The notes beneath the pieces are model-generated. The model was not told the origin of the DNA. It saw nothing but the letters and a program-made list of their open reading frames with translations, and ran no database searches. From Aurantiacibacter rhizosphaerae (lineage in GTDB: Bacteria > Pseudomonadota > Alphaproteobacteria > Sphingomonadales > Sphingomonadaceae), in the NCBI RefSeq assembly GCF_009807005.1, contig NZ_WUBR01000004.1, positions 141,647 to 205,646 on the forward strand: a DNA stretch of 64,000 nt, written 5' to 3'. A program made the position numbers and the translations under genes. This document shows, piece by piece, positions 54,466-62,996 of the stretch (position 1 is its first letter; each line of letters begins with the position of its first letter).

Positions 54466-55402
54466 AATACGGTAAGTTCTTCATGATATTGTCGCGCAAG
54501 ATCCGGTTGCGCAGGAAAAATGTCTTGCGCGCAGGCCAGCCGCCCTCATTCAACATTGAATATTCTTGGAGGATAGAGCGTTCGTGTTGCGACAAATTGT
54601 CTGCGTACCGATCCGCAAATGCCCTTGTCTGGCGTTGCGTATCCGCGAGCAACTTGCGCGAACGCCCAATCGCAAGTGCCGGGCTGCGTAATACATATTT
54701 AATCTGTGAAATCAGGTCGTTCGCGTTCGCACCCAGCGTGTTGCCACCATGCTGCCGATAGAGAATTGTGGGTTGAGGCATCTGGATAAGCCGACCCGTT
54801 CCTGCAGCCACCAAGGCCAACCACCAGTCATGCATCACGGCTGCTGCAGGGATGGGCAGCGCCTGTGCGCGCAAGGCTGCATTGCCGAGCGAAGCGCACC
54901 CGGTCACGACGTTGTGCAGCATGACCTGACGCAACTCGCGGCCCTCACGCAGCTTCGGGCGGCGCGAAAAGTCATGGTAGCTATCGGAAATCATATCCAG
55001 CTGTTGATCGACTACCCGCAGATCCGAATAGACCAGCGCCGGGACAGGCTGGGATGATGGGGCCTCCGCAGACAGCAGCGTCGCAAGCATCACCTCCAGT
55101 TTTTCTGGCAACCACACATCGTCCTGGTCACAAAAAGCGAAGTATGGCGCGTCAGATCCTTCCAGCAGCGCAGCAAAATTTAGCGATGCACCAAGACCGG
55201 AGCGGCCGTCCTCCAGTATTGTGACGCGCTGCTCGACACGCCCAGCCCATTCGCGAACGATCTGAAGAGTGGCATCGCTCGAACCATCGTCTCGTATCAG
55301 AAGGTGCCAGTCCTTGTGCGTTTGGTTTTCCAGCGAGGCCAGTTGCTCTGGCAGGAACCTAGCGCCGTTGTAGGTGGCCATGAGGATGTCGATCTGGCTC
55401 AT
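54452..55402 (-). CDS. Glycosyltransferase family 2 (rhamnosyltransferase-like)
   Basis: A 316-residue GT2 enzyme without membrane segments. The motifs are IDILMATYNGARFLPEQLASLENQT, IRDDGSSDAT and FCDQDDVW (the DxD motif is DQDD). The sequence is close to the rhamnosyltransferase-like GT2 group that builds O-antigen or capsule. The ATG at 55402 overlaps the stop of the upstream GT4 gene by four bases, so the two are co-translated. Codon and base composition are closer to the chromosome average than genes at 50.5-54 kb. Confidence 0.88.
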   Translation of the reverse strand: MSQIDILMATYNGARFLPEQLASLENQTHKDWHLLIRDDGSSDATLQIVREWAGRVEQRVTILEDGRSGLGASLNFAALLEGSDAPYFAFCDQDDVWLPEKLEVMLATLLSAEAPSSQPVPALVYSDLRVVDQQLDMISDSYHDFSRRPKLREGRELRQVMLHNVVTGCASLGNAALRAQALPIPAAAVMHDWWLALVAAGTGRLIQMPQPTILYRQHGGNTLGANANDLISQIKYVLRSPALAIGRSRKLLADTQRQTRAFADRYADNLSQHERSILQEYSMLNEGGWPARKTFFLRNRILRDNIMKNLPYFILG

Positions 55403-56526
55403 TGGGTCGCCGCCTTCACCAGTATGGCGCGCCATTGCTCAGTCAGGGCCTCCGAAGCGAACGCCTCGCGCAGATCGCCATGCAGGCCTGGCGGAAAATC
55501 GGCTCGCTCCTGAACGAATAGGTCGAGCGCATCGAGCACGCTCGATGGATCGGCGGGCGGCACCAGATACAGCCCCCTCCTCTCTCCTTGGACGAGTTCC
55601 CGCATCGCCGGTGAGTCCCTGGTTATCAGCGGTTTACTCGCCGCAAGAGCCTGGTAGACTTTGTTCGGTATCACACGGGCCGCCTTATCGCTGGTGCCGA
55701 AAATGCCGAGGCAGATATCTGCGCACTCCATCAGTGCCGCCAGTTTTTCATAATCGACCCAAGCGATGCGCGTTATGTGGGAAAGCTCTTCCCCCTGCAG
55801 CCGCGCATCGATCCGGGCTGCTTCCTGCCCCTGCCCCACGATAGTCCAGCGGAACTGCCGTCCGCGCGGATCAAGCGCGGCATCAATGATCGTGTCGATG
55901 CCATGCAAGGGAATGAACTGGCCGTAGAACAACACCTCGACAGGTTTATCGGGGCTGCGTGTTGTCGCGGTTTTCGCAGGCGCAAAAGCGCTGCTTTCCG
56001 CACCCACGAAAACGGCATCCAGCTTGGCTTCCGGAACGCCGTGCAGATCTCCCATCAATCCCGCGTGGGCGCGCGTGTCCAGCACTACCTTATCGGCAAT
56101 GGCGCAGGCCCGGCGTTCGATCCAGCCCAGGAACCGCGCTTTCCAGCCACGTTCGGATGCCATCGCCCGATCGCGGACGTAGGTATCGTAGATTGACAGA
56201 AACGCGTCCCATACGACTGGCTTTCCACGCAATTTTGCGAGAGGTGCCAGCAGCACCATATCGAACAATCCCATGTAGCCGATCACCACGATATCGTGCC
56301 TGCCCGCCATCAGATAGCGCGCAGCCACCACCGGATAGGCCAGCAACAGCCGCATTGCGATCCGCAGCTTGCCGCCCAGCCCGGACATCACGGACTTGTC
56401 CTCCACCCCGTGCCACACGCTGAAATGCAGTTCCTGCAATCCGGGGTCTATCGCGCGCAGGCAATCGCGCAGCAGGCGCGTGCGCGGCTTGCCAAGATCG
56501 TATGTGCCCAAAAGGACGACTCGCAT
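55399..56526 (-). CDS. Glycosyltransferase family 4
   Basis: A 375-residue GT-B protein from the ATG at 56526. The C-terminal domain has the GT4 features EVLFYGQFIPLHGIDTII (donor-side start) and a KAARVIPNKVYQALAASKPLITRD stretch containing the typical donor-binding loop. An in-frame TTG at 56550 with GAGGG upstream is an alternative start. Likely adds a sugar in assembly of the surface glycan. It precedes the GT2 gene with a 4-bp overlap. Confidence 0.87.
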   Translation of the reverse strand: MRVVLLGTYDLGKPRTRLLRDCLRAIDPGLQELHFSVWHGVEDKSVMSGLGGKLRIAMRLLLAYPVVAARYLMAGRHDIVVIGYMGLFDMVLLAPLAKLRGKPVVWDAFLSIYDTYVRDRAMASERGWKARFLGWIERRACAIADKVVLDTRAHAGLMGDLHGVPEAKLDAVFVGAESSAFAPAKTATTRSPDKPVEVLFYGQFIPLHGIDTIIDAALDPRGRQFRWTIVGQGQEAARIDARLQGEELSHITRIAWVDYEKLAALMECADICLGIFGTSDKAARVIPNKVYQALAASKPLITRDSPAMRELVQGERRGLYLVPPADPSSVLDALDLFVQERADFPPGLHGDLREAFASEALTEQWRAILVKAATQ

Positions 56527-56702
56527 CGCTGGCTGGCTGCTGGTCGCCAAGAAATATTCACCCTCGTCTCAAGTGCGCATCGTGCACCTCTTCGCGCAAG
56601 CTTAACCAGTTCTTCACCTAAATTCGCAAGAAGCTGAGTGCATGAAATCCGCCGAATTCTTCAGGAAGACGGCAAATTGGAATTATTAGGGGGTTTGCGA
56701 GA

Positions 56703-58244
56703 ATGAGCGCATTCGGACGCAAGAGCGGCGCAGGTGGCATGTCCAAGGGCGCACGTCCGAGCTTTGGCGTGGCAAAGCCCATGCGGGCCGGTGCCGGCAA
56801 TGGCGGTGGCCATCCCAAGCCTGACGATCACTCCGTTCCCCCGCCCGGCGGCGAACAATTTCCCCCGGTTCCACCAGAAGGCACCGCCGTAGAAGGCGGC
56901 GCAGGGCGCAATGAGGATGCGATGAGCCGTCTGGCCGATCGCACCAATGCCGTGCACGATAACGTCAGCGAACTTGGCGGGTTCGAGGCATCGGTTCACA
57001 AGATCAAGGAGCAGGTGCTGCCGCGCCTGCTGGAACGCGTCGATCCCGAAGCTGCGGCCACGCTGACCAAGGAAGAGCTTTCCGAAGAATTCCGCCCGAT
57101 CATCATGGAAGTGCTGGCCGAGCTGAAGGTGACGCTGAACCGGCGCGAGCAATTTGCGCTGGAAAAGGTGCTGATCGACGAGCTGCTGGGCTTTGGCCCG
57201 CTGGAGGAGCTGCTGGGCGATCCCGATGTGTCAGACATCATGGTGAACGGCCCCGATCAGACCTACATCGAAAAAGGCGGCAAGCTGCAACTCGCCCCGA
57301 TCAAGTTCCGCGACGAGAGTCACCTGTTCCAGATCGCCCAGCGCATCGTGAACCAGGTCGGCCGCCGCGTTGACCAGACCACCCCGCTGGCCGACGCCCG
57401 CCTGAAAGACGGTTCACGTGTCAACGTGATCGTCCCGCCGCTGAGCCTGAAGGGCACGGCGATCTCCATTCGTAAGTTTTCCGAAAAGCCCATCACCATC
57501 GATATGCTGAAAGGCTGGGATTCGATGAACGACAAGATGGCCACCGCGCTGAAAATCGCCGGTGCCTGCCGCATGAATGTGGTGATTTCGGGCGGTACGG
57601 GTTCGGGCAAGACGACGATGCTCAATGCCCTGTCGAAGATGATCGACCCGGGTGAGCGCGTGCTGACAATCGAGGACGCGGCCGAGCTTCGCCTGCAGCA
57701 GCCGCACTGGCTGCCGCTGGAAACGCGTCCACCAAACCTTGAAGGCCAAGGCGCCATCACCATTGGCGACCTTGTTAAGAACGCCCTGCGTATGCGACCT
57801 GACCGGATCATCCTGGGCGAAATTCGTGGCGCGGAGTGTTTTGACCTTCTCGCCGCCATGAACACCGGCCACGATGGCTCCATGTGTACGCTTCACGCCA
57901 ACTCTCCGCGAGAGTGCCTTGGCCGTATGGAAAACATGATCCTGATGGGCGACATCAAGATCCCGAAGGAAGCAATCAGCCGCCAGATCGCCGAATCGGT
58001 CGATCTGATCGTGCAGGTGAAGCGCCTTCGCGACGGTTCGCGCCGCACCACGAACATTACCGAGGTAATCGGGATGGAAGGCGATGTGATCGTGACGCAG
58101 GAACTGTTCGGTTTCGAATATCTGGATGAGGACGAGGACGGCAAGATCATGGGCGAATACCGCTCCAGCGGCCTGCGCCCCTACACGCTGGAAAAGGCCC
58201 GCCAGTTCGGCTTTGACCAGGCCTATCTGGAAGCCTGCCTGTAA
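56703..58244 (+). CDS. cpaF: CpaF/TadA-type secretion ATPase
   Basis: A 513-residue ATPase of the CpaF (Tad pilus) group. The first 100 residues are Gly/Pro-rich and disordered. The motor contains Walker A GGTGSGKTT, the Walker B region RMRPDRIILGEIRG, and a His box GHDGSMCTLHANSPRECLGRMEN. It powers assembly of Flp-type pili or a related secretion channel at the inner membrane. No other cpa/tad genes are next to it in this window, so the pilus locus must be elsewhere if functional. Start at the ATG at 56703. Confidence 0.92.
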   Translation: MSAFGRKSGAGGMSKGARPSFGVAKPMRAGAGNGGGHPKPDDHSVPPPGGEQFPPVPPEGTAVEGGAGRNEDAMSRLADRTNAVHDNVSELGGFEASVHKIKEQVLPRLLERVDPEAAATLTKEELSEEFRPIIMEVLAELKVTLNRREQFALEKVLIDELLGFGPLEELLGDPDVSDIMVNGPDQTYIEKGGKLQLAPIKFRDESHLFQIAQRIVNQVGRRVDQTTPLADARLKDGSRVNVIVPPLSLKGTAISIRKFSEKPITIDMLKGWDSMNDKMATALKIAGACRMNVVISGGTGSGKTTMLNALSKMIDPGERVLTIEDAAELRLQQPHWLPLETRPPNLEGQGAITIGDLVKNALRMRPDRIILGEIRGAECFDLLAAMNTGHDGSMCTLHANSPRECLGRMENMILMGDIKIPKEAISRQIAESVDLIVQVKRLRDGSRRTTNITEVIGMEGDVIVTQELFGFEYLDEDEDGKIMGEYRSSGLRPYTLEKARQFGFDQAYLEACL

Positions 58245-58285
58245 TCCTTCGGTTCTGACGGCAGTTTAGCGCGCGTTGGCGGAGC

Positions 58286-58519
58286 CTATGCTCCTGCCAG
58301 CCAGCCGACACCTGCGAAAGACATCAGCGCAAGGCCTGCAAAACCCGTCAGCGCGCCGATATCGCGCCACGGCATGATACCCACACGATCGATATTGCTG
58401 CGCTTGCGCCGCCGATAATCGCGCCAGGCACTGAATGCCGAGATGCTCAGCAGCGCCCCGCCCCACAGGCCGTAGAGCGTGGCATCGCTGGCAAATCTGA
58501 TCCAATCAGGTTCGTGCAT
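58286..58519 (-). CDS. Small two-helix membrane protein, unknown function
   Basis: A 77-residue protein with two membrane helices (about residues 12-30 and 55-75) and a basic loop between them (WRDYRRRKRSNIDR). No known family. The ATG at 58519 gives a plausible hydrophobic start; the open frame to 58828 has no support and overlaps the divergent transporter gene. Moderate confidence that it is expressed. Confidence 0.55.
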   Translation of the reverse strand: MHEPDWIRFASDATLYGLWGGALLSISAFSAWRDYRRRKRSNIDRVGIMPWRDIGALTGFAGLALMSFAGVGWLAGA

Positions 58520-58583
58520 GGCGGCGGCAATATGGGGAGGCAAAGGCGCGGCAACAACGCTTGATCGGCCAAAGCGAAAGCCT

Positions 58584-59522
58584 ATGGCCAAGAGGATGAC
58601 CAGCGCCCCCCGCGACTCCTCCAGCGACCGCCCCCTGCTGGCGCTGATAATGCGTCTGGCGGGAATTGCCGGTTTTGGCCTGATGGGCGCATTTATCAAG
58701 CTGGCATCGGAAACCGGCATCCAGATCGCAGAGCTGCTGTTCTGGCGGCAATTGGTCGCCATTCCGATTCTGCTGACATGGGCCATGCTGGCAGGCGGAT
58801 TGGCGCAGCTTGGCACCAGGCGGCCCAAGGCGCACTTCGTTCGCGTGGCTTATGGCGTGGTCGGCATGGTCCTGAATTTCGGAGGGGTAATCCTGCTGCC
58901 GCTGGCAGAGGCGACCACGCTGGGCTTCACCGCGCCTATGTTCGCCGTGGGGCTTTCCATCGTGTTGCTGAAGGAAAGCGTGGGGATATGGCGCTGGTCC
59001 GCCGTGGCAGCGGGCTTCATCGGCATTCTGATCATCGCCCAGCCCGGCAATGGCCAAATACCGCTGTTCGGTGCGGCGGTTGCACTGGGCGGTGCATTCA
59101 TGATCGCCCTTATCGCCATCCAGATAAGAGATCTTTCGCGCACGGAAAAACCGCTGGTGATCGTCTTCTGGTTCAGCGCGGGCAGCGTGATCGTGACGCT
59201 GCCGTTCATGCTGTGGGTTCATGAACCGCTGACGGCTTATCAATGGTGGCTGCTGCTGGGCATGGGTATCGCGGGCACATGGGGACAGGTGCTGGTCACT
59301 ATGGCGCTGCGCTTTGGCAATGTGTCCAGCGTGATCGTGATGGATTATTCCAACATCATCTGGGCCACGCTGTTCGGCTGGCTGTTTTTCGCCACGCTTC
59401 CCGCCATCACCACCTGGATCGGCGCGCCATTGGTGGTGCTGGCCGGGCTGATCATCAGCTGGCGAGAGCATTACCTTGCGAGGCGCGCCTTTGTGGATCA
59501 GAGACAGGCGACAGGAACCTGA
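58584..59522 (+). CDS. EamA/DMT-family transporter
   Basis: A 312-residue transporter starting at the ATG at 58584. Ten hydrophobic helices and two EamA halves are evident (RLAGIAGFGLMGAFIKLASETG first, GAAVALGGAFMIALIAIQIRD second). S-adenosylmethionine or nucleobase carriers exist in this family, but no specific substrate can be named. A candidate general-stress promoter for the next genes overlaps its end. Confidence 0.88.
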   Translation: MAKRMTSAPRDSSSDRPLLALIMRLAGIAGFGLMGAFIKLASETGIQIAELLFWRQLVAIPILLTWAMLAGGLAQLGTRRPKAHFVRVAYGVVGMVLNFGGVILLPLAEATTLGFTAPMFAVGLSIVLLKESVGIWRWSAVAAGFIGILIIAQPGNGQIPLFGAAVALGGAFMIALIAIQIRDLSRTEKPLVIVFWFSAGSVIVTLPFMLWVHEPLTAYQWWLLLGMGIAGTWGQVLVTMALRFGNVSSVIVMDYSNIIWATLFGWLFFATLPAITTWIGAPLVVLAGLIISWREHYLARRAFVDQRQATGT

Positions 59523-59538
59523 TCGATACCAGTCGGTT
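59514..59538 (+). promoter_or_regulatory. Candidate EcfG (general stress) promoter of the entericidin genes
   Basis: GGAAC (59514-59518) is followed after 17 bp by GTT (59536-59538), near the EcfG-type pattern of alphaproteobacteria (GGAAC, about 16-17 bp, CGTT); here the base before GTT is G, not C. It lies about 46 bp before the first entericidin start. Entericidins are frequent members of that regulon, which supports the assignment. Confidence 0.5.
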
Positions 59539-59583
59539 GTATTGTTCAGTGACCTGTCCATCTGGATTTGAGAAGGAATAACA

Positions 59584-59712
59584 ATGACCCGAAAAATCAT
59601 CCTGGTTGTCACTGCCAGTGTGCTGGCCCTGACTGCATCTGCGTGCAACACTGTACGCGGTTTGGGTCAGGATCTGGAATCGGTCGCAGACGGCGTTGAC
59701 GAGGCCACCTGA
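59584..59712 (+). CDS. Entericidin-family lipoprotein, first of a tandem pair
   Basis: A 42-residue protein, too short for most ORF thresholds. It has a lipoprotein signal (TRKIILVVTASVLALTASAC) with the lipobox Cys21, then NTVRGLGQDLESVADGVDEAT. This CNTVRGxGxD pattern is the entericidin A/B family. In E. coli these small lipoproteins form a stress-induced bacteriolytic pair; in alphaproteobacteria they are usually single proteins of the general stress response. A second copy follows at 59754. Confidence 0.88.
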   Translation: MTRKIILVVTASVLALTASACNTVRGLGQDLESVADGVDEAT

Positions 59713-59753
59713 TCAGGCCCTCGATAACGTCAGTTAACTTTGGAGATTATCCC

Positions 59754-59879
59754 ATGCGCAAGATTGTAACCGCCGTAACAGCTGCCGTCTTTGTTCTTTC
59801 CGTATCCGCCTGCAACACCGTTCGCGGCGCTGGCGAAGATCTGGAATCCGTTGCTGACGATGTTGACGAAGCCACCTGA
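59754..59879 (+). CDS. Entericidin-family lipoprotein, second of a tandem pair
   Basis: A 41-residue protein, near-identical in pattern to its neighbour: lipoprotein signal RKIVTAVTAAVFVLSVSAC then NTVRGAGEDLESVADDVDEAT. The mature parts agree in about 17 of 21 residues. The signal peptides differ more, suggesting an old duplication held under selection. It is separated from the first copy by 41 bp, with GGAG upstream of the ATG. A terminator follows. Confidence 0.88.
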   Translation: MRKIVTAVTAAVFVLSVSACNTVRGAGEDLESVADDVDEAT

Positions 59880-59907
59880 ATTCAAACCCTTTTAGAGGGT
59901 CGCAAGG

Positions 59908-59937
59908 CGCCCGTCGGTTTATTCCGGCGGGCGTTTT
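59908..59937 (+). terminator. Terminator after the entericidin pair
   Basis: CGCCCGTCGG (59908-59917) pairs with CCGGCGGGCG (59924-59933) with one mismatch-type wobble and a TTTATT loop, then TTTTATG. It ends both the plus-strand entericidins and, partly, the minus-strand DUF938 gene. Confidence 0.8.
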
Positions 59938-60532
59938 ATGTTTTACGGTAGACCACGGTCAGGTTGTTTGCCGGCATCGCGTGTCGCGCAGTGCGGTGAA
60001 ATCCCTCCGCCGCGGCGAGCCCATCCAGCCATGCAAGCTCTCGCAAACCCCACGAAGGATCGCGGGCCTTCAGGCTTTCATCAAATTGCATGTTGGATGC
60101 AGAGGTTTGCACGTCTGCCTCTATAAACGGGCCATAGATCAGCAATGGCGCACCGCTGCTCAGCAATCGCCCCGCCCCGGCGAACAACCCTTCGCTCGCG
60201 GCAATCGGGCTGATGTGCGTCATGTTCACGCAGAGGATGGCATCCGCCCTAGCCACCGGCCATTCGCTCGCGCTGGCATCCAGCCGGACGGGCGGCAAAA
60301 GGTTGGGCGGCCCATCTTCCGCTCGCCATGCCGCGATGGATGCCAGTGCATCGGCATCGGGATCCGTCGGCTGCCACTGCCAATCGGGAAATGCACGGGA
60401 GAGGTACACCGCGTGCTCCCCCGTTCCGGCGGCAATTTCCAGCAACACACCGTCCTGCCCCAGTTCATCACTCAGGACTTCGCGAATAGGCTCTCGATTG
60501 CGCAAGGTCGCAGGCGCATATTTCTTCGTCAT
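59936..60532 (-). CDS. DUF938 family, SAM-methyltransferase-like protein
   Basis: A 198-residue protein from the ATG at 60532. A Rossmann motif typical of S-adenosylmethionine methyltransferases is LLEIAAGTGEHAVYLSRAFPDW, and the DUF938 pattern ILCVNMTHISPIAASEGLF is intact. The methyl acceptor is unknown. It overlaps the upstream ABA4-like gene by four bases (ATGA), so they are translated together. Confidence 0.88.
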   Translation of the reverse strand: MTKKYAPATLRNREPIREVLSDELGQDGVLLEIAAGTGEHAVYLSRAFPDWQWQPTDPDADALASIAAWRAEDGPPNLLPPVRLDASASEWPVARADAILCVNMTHISPIAASEGLFAGAGRLLSSGAPLLIYGPFIEADVQTSASNMQFDESLKARDPSWGLRELAWLDGLAAAEGFHRTARHAMPANNLTVVYRKT

Positions 60533-60999
60533 CTGCCCAGTACCGACTTTCTTTTCACACCCTTGCGCGCCCGGCGTTCGCGGATGATGAACCACAGCAG
60601 CAATCCTGCAGGGCCGGCAACGAAGGTGAGCAGCAGAACCGGCCCCTGAATGAAGCGCGAGAAACCCTTCTGATCGGCATCCCTGGCGATCCACAAACCG
60701 GCAAACAGGTCCAGCGCGAGGTAGTGAATCCAGCCCACCGTCACGCCACCATCGGACATGAAGATACTGCGCACGCCCTCGATCGTCTGGAAATTGCTTG
60801 CCCCCGCGCCCTCCACCGCATTGCCGTCCACCGTGCCGGTCAGCAGCAGGGCGAGCAAGATGACGTAGGCCAGGCACAGCAGGCCAACACCGCCGAAGAA
60901 GATGGCGCTGTGCACGAATGGCCCGCGTGGAAGGAAAACCAGTATCGCCCAGCACAGCATGGCCCAGACGTTGGCGGCACCGAACAGGCTATCCCACAT
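60529..60999 (-). CDS. ABA4-like (DUF4281) membrane protein
   Basis: A 156-residue protein with four hydrophobic helices and the ABA4-like signature: DSLFGAANVWAMLCWAILVFLPR near the start and GGVTVGWIHYLALDLFAGLWIARDA in the middle. In plants, ABA4 is needed for neoxanthin formation; bacterial members are linked to carotenoids only by inference. A carotenoid connection would fit an Erythrobacter-like host. Coupled to the DUF938 gene. The ATG at 60999 is the natural start. Confidence 0.85.
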   Translation of the reverse strand: MWDSLFGAANVWAMLCWAILVFLPRGPFVHSAIFFGGVGLLCLAYVILLALLLTGTVDGNAVEGAGASNFQTIEGVRSIFMSDGGVTVGWIHYLALDLFAGLWIARDADQKGFSRFIQGPVLLLTFVAGPAGLLLWFIIRERRARKGVKRKSVLGR

Positions 61000-61061
61000 G
61001 GCTACTCTCCTGATCCCAAGGAGCATTGGCCGGATTAAGCGGCAGAGGCACGAGGAAGGGC

Positions 61062-61775
61062 CTAGCCATCCTGGCTGTCTGCCTTGGCCGCCAGTTCACG
61101 GCGAAACTCTCTCACCATGCGCATCAGCGCATCATATTCATGGATGAACTGCCCGCCTGCCTTGGCGCTGGCAAATGCGATTGCCGCGTCCGCCAGATCC
61201 TCTGCTTTCATTGATCGGAATTTCGTCTTTGCGCCGCGCATGAACATATCGCCAATCGGCGCGGATAGCTGGCCAATCGCCTCCAGCGGGCGAAGATCGT
61301 CCTGCCGCTTTCCGCGCAGCAGGCTGGGCCGAAGAATATCGAGCCGCCGCAGTTTGAGGGACTTCAGATCACGCTCCGTCTCGCCCTTCACCTTCAGATA
61401 GAAATTGCGGGAGAAAGCATCCGCCCCAACGGAGGAGACATGGACGAAGTTCTTCACCCCCGCCCCCTTTGCCGCGCGCCCCAGTTCCACCACCAGGTCG
61501 TGATCGACTTCGCGAAAGCCTTCCTCGCTCCCGGCCTTTTTCTGCGTGGTGCCCACCGCGCAGATCACGGCATCGGGCTCCAGCTGAGAGATGATGTCCG
61601 GCCAGGCATCGCTTTGCGCCAACACCAGTTCCATCCGCACGCCTTCGGGAAAATCGATCTCCCTGCGCGCCACGCCCTGCAGCGTGATGTTATCGAGATC
61701 GGGTGATCGTTCGATGATGGTGCGCCCGATCAGCCCGGTTGCGCCGACGAGCAGGATGCGCCGATTTTCAGACAT
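61062..61775 (-). CDS. TIP30/YbjT-like NAD(P)-binding reductase
   Basis: A 237-residue Rossmann protein beginning at the ATG at 61775. The NAD(P)-binding GATGLIG motif lies at the start (RILLVGATGLIGRTII). The YxxxK-type catalytic pattern appears as YLKVKGETERDL in the middle, as in atypical short-chain reductases (TIP30/HTATIP2-like). The substrate is unknown. It overlaps dgt by 8 bp and is therefore likely co-translated. Confidence 0.85.
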   Translation of the reverse strand: MSENRRILLVGATGLIGRTIIERSPDLDNITLQGVARREIDFPEGVRMELVLAQSDAWPDIISQLEPDAVICAVGTTQKKAGSEEGFREVDHDLVVELGRAAKGAGVKNFVHVSSVGADAFSRNFYLKVKGETERDLKSLKLRRLDILRPSLLRGKRQDDLRPLEAIGQLSAPIGDMFMRGAKTKFRSMKAEDLADAAIAFASAKAGGQFIHEYDALMRMVREFRRELAAKADSQDG

Positions 61776-62928
61776 TGGACAAACCTTCCGGAATTTCGCC
61801 AAATATTCGCTGATACTGGTTTATCGCATAATGATCGGTCATCCCGGCAATGAAATCGACAATATGACGCGATCGGCCGGGCTGTTCTTCGGGCAGGCTG
61901 GTGGTCCAGCCCGGATTCATCAGGGAGGAGTCCTGATCATAGGCCGCATATAATTTGGCGATGACGCCGCGCGCGGCCTGCGCGGTGCGGATCTGCGCAT
62001 CGTGGTGATAAAGATTGGCGTACATGAATGCCTTCAGCGTCCGCTCCCGCTGCGCCATTTCGGGCGAGAATGCGGCTATCGCACAGCCGGCGCCGCGCAC
62101 TTCCTCAATGCTGTTGATACCCTGCAGATTGGCGCGGGTGGTTTGCAAAAGGTCATTCACCATCACGCCGATTTGCGTGCGCACCAGTTCGCGCAATTGC
62201 TCGTCCCGGCGTGCGTTTGGAAAGCGGCTTTCTACATCGCGCCACAGATTGGCGATGAAATCCAGCTCCAGCAATTGCTCCAGATCGAGGAAGCCTGCAC
62301 GCAAGCCATCATCGATATCGTGATTGTCATAGGCGATATCGTCCGCCAGCGCCGCCACCTGCGCCTCCAGCGAAGGCCACTGTCGCAGTTCCAGCGGAAA
62401 GGCCGCGTCCAGTTCGGTCAGCGCCCATCCAGGCTGGTTCACCGGCCCGTTATGCTTGGCCAGCCCTTCCAGCGTCTCCCACGTCAGATTGAGGCCGGGG
62501 CAATCGCAATAGGGGGAATCCAGTCGCATCACGGTGCGCAGGGCGTGTTCGTTGTGATCGAAACCGCCGCGGCTGGCGAGGGAATCGTTGAGCGCATCTT
62601 CCCCCGGATGTCCGAACGGAGGATGGCCAAGATCGTGGGACAGGCACAGGGCTTCTGTCAGATCCTCGTCCAGGCCAAGATCGCGCGCCACCACGCGGCC
62701 GATTTGCGCCACCTCCAGGCTGTGCGTCAGGCGAACGCGATAGTGATCGCCGTCGGGCGCGACGAACACCTGCGTCTTGCCCGCAAGGCGGCGGAAGGCA
62801 ATCGAATGGATGATCCGGTCCCGATCGCGCTGAAATGCGCTGCGCGGACCGCGCACGCCGTGGCCGGGCTGATCGAATTCACGACCGCGCGTTTTGGCGG
62901 GATCGGCGGCATAGGGCGCACGGGACAT
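61768..62928 (-). CDS. dgt: dGTP triphosphohydrolase (deoxyguanosinetriphosphate triphosphohydrolase-like)
   Basis: A 386-residue HD-domain protein. The HD motif residues are in LTHSLEVAQIGRVVARD and CLSHDLGHPPFGHPGEDAL, and the second HD pair around ADDIAYDNHDIDDGL. It hydrolyses dGTP to deoxyguanosine and tripolyphosphate; type 2 dGTPase proteins have this shorter length (E. coli Dgt is 505). Transcribed ahead of the TIP30-like gene with an 8-bp overlap. Confidence 0.95.
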   Translation of the reverse strand: MSRAPYAADPAKTRGREFDQPGHGVRGPRSAFQRDRDRIIHSIAFRRLAGKTQVFVAPDGDHYRVRLTHSLEVAQIGRVVARDLGLDEDLTEALCLSHDLGHPPFGHPGEDALNDSLASRGGFDHNEHALRTVMRLDSPYCDCPGLNLTWETLEGLAKHNGPVNQPGWALTELDAAFPLELRQWPSLEAQVAALADDIAYDNHDIDDGLRAGFLDLEQLLELDFIANLWRDVESRFPNARRDEQLRELVRTQIGVMVNDLLQTTRANLQGINSIEEVRGAGCAIAAFSPEMAQRERTLKAFMYANLYHHDAQIRTAQAARGVIAKLYAAYDQDSSLMNPGWTTSLPEEQPGRSRHIVDFIAGMTDHYAINQYQRIFGEIPEGLSNV

Positions 62929-62996
62929 GGCTGATCGCTAGGTCAGCGCCTGTGGGGTGACAATGGGAACAGCTCGTGAACGCCGCGAAAAAGCGT

